This document shows positions 1 through 9,765 of a stretch of 64,000 nt of DNA, one piece after another. The notes under the pieces were generated by a model, which saw nothing but the letters and a program-made list of their open reading frames with translations, was not told where the DNA came from and did no database searches. This stretch comes from Chromera velia (Eukaryota; Sar; Chromeraceae). The position numbers were made by a program, and so were the translations under genes. Each line of letters begins with the position of its first letter. Position 1 is the first letter of the stretch. The DNA is taken from the NCBI GenBank assembly GCA_018398765.1, contig JAHBMJ010002356.1, forward strand, positions 38,108 through 102,107, in the 5' to 3' direction.

Positions 1-1471
1 GAAGACTTTCTTTTGCGATTTGGGCAGCAACAACACCTGCTGCAGATTTTGGCAAACTGTCTTCCAATGAACTGAATCCAACTGAGGAAGAGAGTGAAGT
101 AGTCAATGAAGATCGTCAGAATAGCGATCCCAAAGACCACCCAGGGCAGAGGCGTTCGACGAGCCTTCACGAACGCAGGCAAGGTCCGAATCTCCAGAAA
201 CCACCACTTGCCGGGAGCAACCTCGAATCCCTTTACTGCCTGACACCCTCCGTCGTCGTCGCAAGAGGCCTGCATGCGCGCATAAAGAAATGGGGGGGTG
301 AAGGACACATCGATCTAAATCCCCCCATTTGATTTGAATGACTCGTGCCGCAGAGACTATACTCAGCGTGATGAGACTTTATAGACGAATGTACAATGCT
401 ATATGAGTGCGTATTCTCCCAGCGATGTCTTTTTCAGCGCCCTCCAATCGAAGAGAATCACTCGATGTGCCCATGAAAAGAAAGCAATTGCCTCCGTGAT
501 GGCGGACAACAAAGACAAAAGAGCTCGTTCTCTCATCCCATTTCCAGCCACGCCATCTCCACACGCATTCCTTAATGTAGTCACGCACCTGAATGGGACA
601 CTCGTTGGGGTCGAGGGTCTGACGCCACTGATCGAGTGTGACCACGTTCTCGGCCCTCAGCAGTCGGTCCTCCATCTCCCCATATGATGGACACCCCCGC
701 TCTCCCCTTTTCTGCTCTCGTGCGTGTTCAGCAAAGCAGTAGTGAGTCAGGTAGATGGCCGGCTGCTTCCGGAGCTGTTCCACAGGATCATCTGTTGTCT
801 CCGCGTCGAGCCAATTTCTTTTGTCCCCCTGGAAAACCGTTTCCTGCATCCATCATGCACAGAAAGAAAGAGAAAAGAACAGAATTGACTTCTCTATCAT
901 TGCAGCATTTATTCTGAAAATGGGTTCACCTACGTGACTGGAACGAAAGGAAGGAAAGCAACGTGCCAAGAGACTGTGCGCTGGACTCAAGCTGGCCAAA
1001 GCAGCTAGAGATGGACATTCCCAGAGAGAGAGAGAGAGTTCTCTCTGCAGACCTGTGAATAGAGGGTCACCCAGACGTCCGACGCGTCCTGGTCTCTGAG
1101 GACGGATCGAAGGAACTGCGGAAGACTTAGACCCAGCGTGACGAACCCAAACAGAGGCAGCTCGGTCTCCTTCCCCTCCGTTTCTCTGATTCTCTTTTCT
1201 GTGACTGCAAAGGGCCGCTCCCCGGGAACCTCCGAGAGCCCCGCAAGGGACTCATGATAGTCCTGGTCCCATGAGGAGACACTCAGAGATTGCCTGCAGG
1301 AAGGCATACAGATCGAGCGACGTCCGGGGCGGGGAGGGGCAAGAGGCTTGTTCAGAAGCGTCGGTTGCACGAAAGAAAAGGCGAGGCGAGAGAAAAGCAG
1401 ACAAACGAACAAACGAAGCAAGCAAGGAAGGAAGGAAGGAAGGAAACACAAAAGAGATAAACAACAGGAGG

Positions 1472-1507
<36 letters not shown>

Positions 1508-1529
1508 TGTGTCTCTGTCTGTGCGTCTC

Positions 1530-1596
<67 letters not shown>

Positions 1597-2749
1597 TATG
1601 TGTCGCGAAGAGCCAGGCACAAAGCCATGTTAAAGGCAACCCCCCCGCTGCCTACCCGCTACACTCGTAGTCCTTGTACAGAGGGACCCACACCACGACC
1701 CCCTTCTGAGGATCTTCATACTTTGTCGGACAGCCGTCGCACAATTCCTTAAGTGTGTGTTTTTTCTCCTCCTCGGAAGGCTCCCTCCCGAAGGCATCCT
1801 TTGCAAATGAAGGGGCTAGTTCCACTCTATTTGACACCACGAAGCCCCCCTTTTGCGCCGCCGTCTCGCGTACAAACTCCATATCGTCCACAGTACTGCG
1901 GAGGCCGAGGATGTCCCACCAGCACGAGGAAGGCTCTATGAAGTGCACAGGGAAGAAAGCAGGCTCCGTGCTGGAGGGCCCTTTAAAACTGAAAGCCTCT
2001 CCTTTGACGGAGTTTTGCTTTCCCTGCAGGAAGGATGGGGGCCACAATTAAACATCCAGTGTGAAGTCGATCAGCACAGCTGCTTATCTGATTCAATAAA
2101 CTGCTGTGGTTTGAATCCTTGACATTCATACATTTCTTGAGATAGTTCATGACATCAGGGGCATCAGTTCCCGCTCTTAGCTCCTAGTGAAGAGAGGGAG
2201 ACTCAAAAATAGCGTAGGGCAAAAAAAATGCGAAACAAGTCGTTTACTGTTGATGCGCCATTGATGTGCGTCTAGACCACCAGAAGACCATGCAGAATAA
2301 AGCTCTTTACACAGACAATGAAAGAGGGAGCGCATGCAGAACAAATGGCCCCATGATGGGTAAGAGACACGACGTCGCTCTCTCCATCTGAGTGGACTCA
2401 GATAGACGAAAAACTTGTATGAACCTTTTGGAACTCACACGGACAGGCGGACGGACCTCCCGAAGAAATTTTTCCTCGACTTCTGCGGTGACTCTGGGAA
2501 CGAAGGCGACGTTTTGCACGACAGGACTGTGCTCCCAGAACCTCAGAGAACTGAATTCCGACCGCGTCACGCGCCCATTGAAGGTGGCGATGACGTTGGC
2601 CTGCACGTGAGGACAGTATGAAGATCCCAGCAAATGACATAATTCCTTCTCGAACAGAAGACCCTGGATCTCAAGGGGTTGAACTTGCAGTGTTATGTTG
2701 CATGCCTCTCATACGTGTCTCTTATAAGTGTGCAACACAGAAGACATGG

Positions 2750-2785
<36 letters not shown>

Positions 2786-3185
2786 GGAGGGAACGTACCG
2801 TGAGAGCAGAGAATTGTTGTATGTCCTGCCACCCAGAATAGAATCGGTTGAGGATGCTCATGGTGAAATTCTTGAACATGAGCTTCGCGGTTTCGACTTC
2901 TTTGCTCCTCGCGTAGAAGAGTTTCGCCACCGCGAAGCACAAAACAACAGTTAGGGCCAAACACCTGATGTAGACCCTGTACCTACTGTACCACGCACAC
3001 AGACGTTGGTAGTGCACCCGCACCCTGGAGCTGCTTTGGGATGTCTTTGAGGCAGTCGACGGACTCGGCAGTGGCTCTTCATGGTCAATTATCACTGTCG
3101 AGCAGGTAGACAACCGACGCCCGGGGGGCGCCGTTTTCGTCATGTCCTTTGTTGCTCGGCCTGTCACAGACACAATTTGATCCAA
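1..3185 (-). CDS. CHASE-domain transmembrane receptor (5' part; output domain off the left edge)
   Basis: Six exons join in phase: 3185-2799, 2600-2415, 2023-1656, 1293-1053, 843-589 and 269-1 (about 568 residues, open at the edge). A basic N-terminus leads to a membrane helix at about 72-91, a roughly 390-residue extracytoplasmic region, a second helix at about 521-541 and a Cys cluster (ICSRCCCC) just inside the membrane. The loop has CHASE landmarks: VAFVPRV near 161-167, FFPVHFIEP near 214-222, GVVVWVPLY before the third junction, and KWWFLEI before helix 2. CHASE domains sense small ligands, such as cytokinins in plants, and drive a cytoplasmic histidine kinase, cyclase or phosphodiesterase. 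Which one applies here cannot be seen. The 2415 donor (CAA/GTTTTT) is the weakest junction, while 589 (CAG/GTGCGT) is strong. The start is the first Met of the open frame; a non-coding 5' exon is possible. Confidence 0.8.
1474..1592. repeat. (GT)n-(CT)n-(GT)n microsatellite in intron 3 of the CHASE gene
   Basis: Compound dinucleotide tract lying wholly in the intron 1294-1655. Long open frames across it in several frames are artefacts of the repeat. Confidence 0.9.
2751..2780. repeat. (TA)n microsatellite in intron 1 of the CHASE gene
   Basis: AT dinucleotide run inside the intron 2601-2798, close to the 2799 donor. Confidence 0.85.
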
Positions 3186-3758
3186 TATTCAAATGAAATT
3201 TAAACGGGAACACGCTTGAATTTACATGTAGACAAATCTGTAAATCACTGCAGAAACGTATATGCGGTCTGAATGAACCCCCACGCACAGGACGTATATA
3301 CGTACGTATACGTGTGGACGAAGAATGCATGATGCAAATCCATGCATGCAGTTTTCAAAACCGATTTTCGCGTGAAGGTCATGCAGGCATTAATTAATTG
3401 TTGCTCAGTGGCGGGCCCCGGCACGCATCTCGTCGCGCGGCGGAGATACAGTGCATGGGACCCGCCGCCCCGGCCTATACGGGTGCCGGGGCCGGCTATA
3501 CGGCCCCGGCCGCGTCAGCAAAAAAAAATCGGATGCATGAAAGTCGTGCATGCATGCATATATATATATAGGCCGGCTTTCTTCCCGCTAGCTGACAAAA
3601 GTCTTGACGCAGAAACCGAAACTGTTGGAAGCCAGTCAAGTTAAGTGCTCAGCTGCTTTTGCTCTCTGACCTCCCTTGACAATATCCACCGACTGTTGTT
3701 TTGAAGTTCGGCTGCGAGCAAGCAACACGTCTGAGAAAGACTCGTCTCGATAGAAGCA
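3186..3758. promoter_or_regulatory. Divergent intergenic region between the CHASE receptor and rhodopsin, with a GC-rich island
   Basis: The two start codons point away from each other across 573 bp, so both promoters should lie here. The region holds a palindromic ACGTATA-rich stretch (about 3291-3316), a very GC-rich island (about 3412-3523) with repeated GGCC and CGGC words, then TGCATGCA and a short (TA)n run (3546-3571). No TATA box or named motif is claimed. The promoter role is inferred from gene orientation. Confidence 0.4.
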
Positions 3759-6113
3759 ATGGTCAGAGCACACCTCCTTTTCGCGGCCTTGATGGGGGCC
3801 GCAATTTTGGCACCCTTGGCAGAAGCAACTCGCGACTATCTGGCAGAATGCATCGCAGAAGACGCCATCACTCCAATGAGTACCATCACTTTCGGGATCC
3901 GTGTAGCACAGGCATCTCTCTTTGTTCTGGTCGGTTTGTTCTACTGGACCCGATTCCCTGACCCGCACGTCAAGGACGAACGCCTTGCAGTATTCTCTCT
4001 TTGTACCAGCATCAACGGATACATCATGCTGTTCTCTGGGTGCCACAACTTGATCATGCTCTCCGACGCGGACGACGTCATCTTTGAGGACTGCACGCGC
4101 AACGATGTTGGAAGGTCAGTTAAAGTGCATGCATGGTCACCCGTACGGTGACGAGGGGTGAGAGGAAATCATCTGTGTCGTGCGTTCCTTGTTCGATTTT
4201 CTTGTTTGATGTTTTGTTTTACACATCCGACCAAAAGAACGTATGTGAGAGGGTGGAGACAGGTGGAGACGCAGAAGGCAAGTACTTCTGTATATATTTG
4301 TGAAGGTAAGTCATTTTCAAGCATGGTGGAGAATGGAAGGTCAACAAGCGGCCCCGTGGCCCAGCAGACTGTCAAAAAGAGACCTAAGAGGGAGAATGGA
4401 ACAGTCCCACAACTCTCTTCGATTTGGTGCCGTCTCCCTGAAATCAGGGTGCACTTACTCTCTGAATGCCCGTATTGGACTGCCTGCCTGCCTGCTGCCC
4501 TGAATTTGTTTCTGCAGGTTTGTGCAGTTTGTGATTACGTGTCCGCTTCTCACGTGGCAGGTTTCGATGCTGGCACGCAGCAAGATGCAAAGGTCAGTGT
4601 TGCTATTTATTTGTACATGGGAAATACGGTGGGCTTGACGAGGTTCGGGTGCATTCCAATTGCCTTTTTTCCCGTTGCTTTGGCTTCTAATTACTTCAAA
4701 TTGTATTTCTATTATACCAATAGATCAGGCTGCAAAGAGAAAGCCAAATTGTTTTCCATCTGCGTGCAGACAAGTTGAGCTTGTGCTGTGCACATTCCTC
4801 ATGCTCGTTTTGGGCTGCTGGACGAACGCCATTCCGGAGTTCAACTATCGCATGATGGCCTTCAGCCTGGGGGCTTTGTTCTTCGTTCTGCTGGTGATCA
4901 ACCTGGACTGGGCAGTCAGGGAAACCTCCGACTTTAAGGAATCACTCCTCAAAGGTGGGCATGCTTGAGCATCCCCAGTTGGTTCATTGGTTGGTTGGTT
5001 GGTCATCTAAGCATCTGTTTCAATAGCGCATGAAGAGAACCGGAGGGCCAACTGACTGCAGAGCTGACTAGCGGGCTTCTTGCTGTTTCGTTTCTGCGCT
5101 TACATCTCAAACTTACTGAGCCAAACTAGCCTTTTGACGCAGCCTCATGAACAGATGTCTCTGTTTGTCACGCGACCTTGCGCAGACCTGCAGTGTCTTT
5201 CCATGACGCAAACAAATAAATGTCTTGCTCACTCGTGCCCAATGAAGCTGATTCACTGTTTTTCTTTCTCTCTTCGCTCCGCAGGGAGATCCCACATGCG
5301 GTACATTTGTGTGTGTGTGGTCCTGACCTGGATCACCTTCCCGATCGCATGGATCATCGGGCCTGCTGGCCTTGCGGTCATTCCTGGCCAGGCCGAGAAG
5401 ATCACCCTCGCTGCCATGGATCTGGTCTCCAAACTGACATTCTCAGGGTGAGTTGATTTGACAAGTGGTTGGCAGATCTGCTGAGCGGGCATCAACGGAA
5501 GAAAGACTGAAGTTGGCTTCCGGTCTGCAACAGAGAAAGCGAGAAACGAGAAGCCATCGACGGAGCTCTCGAAGATCATGCATGCATTCAAGTCTCTTTT
5601 CCTGCAAATGCTCACTTCTTCATCTGCACTCGAGCTTCGTCCTTAAATTCGGCAGCATACCTCTCTGTCCGGTTGTCTTTCCTCCCTTTTTTGTCGCTTG
5701 TCTCGGGTCCACAGAGTACAAGGACGGAAGATGTCTTCAGAAAGTGTACACAGAAAAAGTATTCCTTTGCACTGACTGACAGCAAGAGCTCCCTTCCCCC
5801 CCTTTGATGCCCTCCATGCAGGTACGTCTACTATGTCCGCAACAAGTGGACGAACACTCTGAAGGAAGAGACGGCAATGAAGGCAGAGGCCGAGGCAGCG
5901 GGACTGGATCCGCCTCCTCTGACGACCGCCAAGAGCCCAGTGACAGGTCTGGACCGCCGAACGCTGAAGCACCAGGATGCAGAAGCAGAGAAGAGCAAAC
6001 GACTTCTGCTCGTCTTGACCAACAAGAAATCAGAGCCCGCAGTTGAGCAGACAGGAGAGAAAGAGGCAGAGAAAGAGGCAGCAAAAGAGGCAGGGGAGGT
6101 AATGGACGGATGA
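3759..6113 (+). CDS. Type-1 (microbial) rhodopsin, channelrhodopsin-like helix C, Gln at the Schiff-base counter-ion position
   Basis: Five exons join in phase: 3759-4114, 4518-4592, 4770-4954, 5285-5447 and 5822-6113 (356 aa). The N-terminus is a hydrophobic signal-like segment, followed by seven-helix character. Helix C spans the first junction and reads R-F-V-Q-F-V-I-T-C-P-L-L-T-W-Q (about 119-133). Arg82 of bacteriorhodopsin is kept, Asp85 is replaced by Gln, Thr89 is kept, and Asp96 is replaced by Gln. Helix F has W-I-T-F-P-I-A-W (Trp182, Phe for Tyr185, Pro186, Trp189). Helix G has MDLVSK, giving the Asp212 and retinal-Lys216 equivalents (about D251 and K255). Without the two carboxylates a proton pump is unlikely. 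TCP is the helix-C motif of channelrhodopsins, so a light-gated channel or a sensor is more plausible. A charged Ala/Glu/Lys-rich tail of about 95 residues follows helix G. Confidence 0.9.
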
Positions 6114-8546
6114 GAGCAGTCATGTGCTTACCTTCGGGTTTCAGGTTTCATTCATTCACCTTGACGTCGGTCGTAGAATTAACTGCATGATCGAGTCTTC
6201 ACAGAGACGAGCAGGGACACATCGGCGAACAAGACGACAAGACGAAGTTCATGCGGAGGAATGAATTCAGCCGGACAGATCGAAACAGTCAGATCACAAT
6301 CAAATAGTGATCAAATAGTGCTGCTGGGGGGAGGAGGGGTGCGAAGAGGGGAAATCGATACACAGAAAGAAACATAAGGGGAAGCACGAAACAGACAGAC
6401 ACCTATGATTCCAATAAGAGAGGCCAATTGAAAGGCCTGCCTGGAAGATTGTGGGAATGAATGTCTTCCAGACCAAGTTTGTGGACTCACTAAGTCACTT
6501 CCTGCATGACCACCAAAACGACCCTCTGCTGGATCCCCTCAGCTGAGCATCGGAGGGGGGTCTCTGAATCAAGTCGGCCGATTACTTGCTTCAATCAATT
6601 CCGAAAGCCTCCCTCTGATCTCTCCTGTTCTACCCGTCACAGAGAGGGATGTAAAGTAAAGCTTCTCAAAAAGAAATTCGGTGCGACCGTCAATCAATCA
6701 ATTGTCTGCAAAAGTCATACCTGCATGTATGCATGAAAATGGATGAATCATCCCTCCCCCGTCTCTCTCCGTTCCATGGCTTTCTCCTTAATTCTCTCTC
6801 TCTTCATGATCATGCGGCTCGTAAGAAAAGGAGTCTTCCCATTTCTTTCTTTCAACGTTCCTTACAGCACGCATCGGTATACGCGTGCCAGTCGTCATCA
6901 AAAGCTGTCACAATAACATCCACCCGCATTTTTTTTTCAATCTGTGAGGTAGATAGGCTGGGTGCAAAAACTTCAAACTGCCCGAATTCACTGCAGTGGG
7001 GGGAGGGAGGGGCAACAGAAATTAAGAAATGGGGTGGGGACGGGTAAAGCGTGGAGGAGCTTGGTTCTGTTCTTCTCTGCGTTCTTTCTCTGCTCTGCGC
7101 AAAACGCTCAGACAAGAAAGGGGCCAGGAAAGCAGATTGAGAAGAAGAAGAAGAGAAAAACGAACCCAATCGATTCGCAAGCCCTCTACGCTTTTTCTCC
7201 GTGGACAGTATGGGTCCGTACATACGTGAGGTGGCGAGGTATGTACGAGTACATTTGGTTCTTTTGTAGACGATCGCACAGGGGGCTTTTGAAAAGTCCG
7301 GTAAATTCTGTGTGGGAATGTTGCGCCGCGCGAGCGACGCAAGGGATCCATCGATAAAAAAAGAAATCAATCAAGAGAAAATTAAGGGAGCTAGGGAGGG
7401 GAGGAGAACATTCATTCATTCATCCATTCCGTTCTGAAGCCAGTGATCCAAGCAGTGAGTGGGAGAAATAAAAAAAAAACATCTGGGGAGCTCATGGATT
7501 CCCTCAGTGCCTCTCTGCAACCCCCCCGACGGCCGGTATCCCCTAGCTCTCATTAAATGAATTCAAAGAAAAAGCCTTGACGCAATGAATGCATGGATCC
7601 CCCTCTTGCTCGTGCGTATCGGTGCGTCCGTCAGGGTTCATCCGTTTTTGTGAGTGCATGTGTGCACTTCACTAGTACGCGTGTCCGTGCACTTAATTAT
7701 CTTTTCTTGCATGTACGAGAGAAGTCCGTCACTCGCCTGCCAATTGCGCTTTTCTTTTCTCTTCTTTTCTTTTCTTTCGGCGAAGTTTTCGCCCTAGCTG
7801 CGGTGCATGGGGCACTTCGTGCTTCTTTGCCCTCACGCATAAATCTTCCTGTGTACATCTGTGTGTGTGTGCATGTCCTCCACTCCTGGCAGTCTCCTGC
7901 ACAGGAGCTTCCATGTGTGTGTGTTTAAACACTTGTTCTATGATTGTTTTTCTCCGTTGCGGAATCTTTGGTGTGATCAGCATGCACTCGAGATCATGGA
8001 ATAAAACTGACGGCAAAAGTTTGGGTAAACATATTGGGAGGATTCGATCTGTGCCAAAAAATAAATGGTGGCCGGGAAATGCAGGAGCCGCTTAGAGACT
8101 AGCTCGAGATCATACTAGAGAGCCACAAAGAATTAAAGGTCAACCAGTAAATGAACATTGGACAATCGCCTCAAAATAGTACCGTCGTATAAAACTATGT
8201 TGTTTAACATATATTCATTCATTCATTCATTCATTCATTTATTCATTAATATTACCCCAAACACATGTTTTAAGTTGAAAATGAATCATTTTGCATATTT
8301 ATTTAAATGTATAAAAAACATGGACGGATTGTTCGGAAAACCTAATTAAGCGCCGCGCTTTATATATGAAGGTTAATGCGGCCCGGGGGGGAGGTCCTAG
8401 GGGAAGTCAGAATTCAATTACAAATTGTAACAAATTGTATGTATATAGGTGGACTTAACAGTCCAAAGTGATCCTTATCTTCGTTTGAGCTTTGCTATCA
8501 CTAGTGCTATCATGATGATGAGACAACAAAACTTAAAAAAGAAAAC
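6114..8546. other. Intergenic, no gene recognised
   Basis: Mixed-composition DNA with short open frames on both strands but no recognisable protein, no run of exons in phase and no RNA gene that I can see. From about 8150 it becomes AT-rich, with an (ATTC)n run at 8214-8245. The rhodopsin 3' UTR should occupy the first part. Confidence 0.5.
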
Positions 8547-8548
8547 TA

Positions 8549-9070
8549 CCCTGCAAAAAAATATTAGAAAAATAATAGAAAGTGGTAGAAAGCTGATAGA
8601 AAAGTTATAGAAAACTGATAAAAAAGTAATAGAAATTAATTTATTAGAAAAATTGTTACTAAACTTGTTAAAAAAGTGATAGAAAAGTGATACTAGAAAA
8701 CTAATAGAAATTTCTAGAGAAATTTAAACTTTTTATTTCTATTACTTTTGCATCATACAGTTTTTTATAACTTTTCTATCAGTTTTCTATCACTTTTCTA
8801 ACAATTTTTCTATTACTTTTCTAACCTAGGCGTATCACAGAGAAAAAAAAATAATTTAAGCCCGTCCCCGCTTAATTTTTTTTTTTTTTGCCCAACAATA
8901 TTAGATGATAAACAACCGTTGTTCAAATATTGCATAAGTGTTGTTTTGGTGTTGCACAGTGTTGCTTAGGTGCAAAAAAAAAAAAGAAAAAAATAATTTA
9001 AGCCAATTCTGGTTTACTTTTTTTTTTTCTTTTGCTGTGATACGCCTAGCTTCTAACATTTTTTACAGGG
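8549..9070. mobile_element. MITE-like foldback element flanked by TA
   Basis: The ends are inverted copies: CCCTGCAAAAAAA at the left and TTTTTTACAGGG at the right, each bordered by TA (8547-8548 and 9071-9072), as expected for a Tc1/mariner-type TA target-site duplication. The left arm is built of AGAAAA(G/C)TGATAG-like words, which return as their complement (CTATCAGTTTTCTATCAC) from about 8774. There is no coding capacity. A second element is inserted inside the right half. Confidence 0.7.
8825..9050. mobile_element. Second MITE-like element nested inside the 8549-9070 element
   Basis: Terminal inverted repeats read CCTAGGCGTATCACAG at the left and CTGTGATACGCCTAGC at the right (15 of 16 positions pair). 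TTCTAA flanks it on both sides (8819-8824 and 9051-9056), consistent with a 6-7 bp target duplication. The interior is two subterminal A/T runs around an AATTTAAGCC word. Related TAGGCG plus A-run starts occur near 19787 and 61408. Confidence 0.65.
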
Positions 9071-9072
9071 TA

Positions 9073-9765
9073 TACAAAAAAAAAAACGGTTCAAGCCTCG
9101 ACTCTCGAAGGATGACTATCAATTAAACTGTAACCATGTATCAGGCTACATTACTTGCGGATACATTCAGCTTGAAACAAAGAATTGAGTTTAACTCACT
9201 AGCAGTCAAATTGAAAGTTCTATGTACTTCAAAGCTTTACTAGTAGGGATTTTAATTACTGATAGATTTAACAGACATGTATATAGTACTGAACCAATAT
9301 AATAGGAATTCCTAGATTTATTTTTTTCAAGCTTAATAGACTCGGCAATAAAATTATACAGAAATTTTAATGATACTCTAGATGATACTCTTACTTCTAT
9401 TATTAAGTTCTATAATGTCAGTAAGTTGTATATATAATGTGTCATTGACACCTAGGGGTGACCTGGCATACTATTAAAGCACTGTCATACTTATGTCATG
9501 CAGTGAAAAGCTCACAGCCTGGTGGGCTGGTAACAGGGCAACCTTCAAACCGAGTGCACAGCCCACGAAAAATGGAATTCAATTGAATTGACGTGGTCAA
9601 AGCAGGTGAGCCACCAGTTGGGCTCTGGCCAACCCATATGCAACGCAGCTAGCATCAAAGACAAATTCGGAGTTACAACGCCGGGGAGACGAGAGACGAC
9701 AGCTCATTCAGACGGTCTGACTTCAACACTGTAGGAGCTGATAATCAATGAAACTTTGAATTATT
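9073..9765. other. AT-rich intergenic, no gene recognised
   Basis: The first 350 bases are AT-rich. From about 9480 composition becomes balanced, but I see no conserved protein and no RNA. The 3' UTR of the minus-strand hydrolase should run into this stretch. Confidence 0.4.

Noticed and set aside
1005-1752. Overlapping frames of 95-207 codons around 1.0-1.75 kb on both strands
   Set aside because: They are created by (GT)n and (CT)n runs, which are open in several frames. Only 1053-1293 and 1656 onward on the minus strand are coding, as parts of the CHASE gene.
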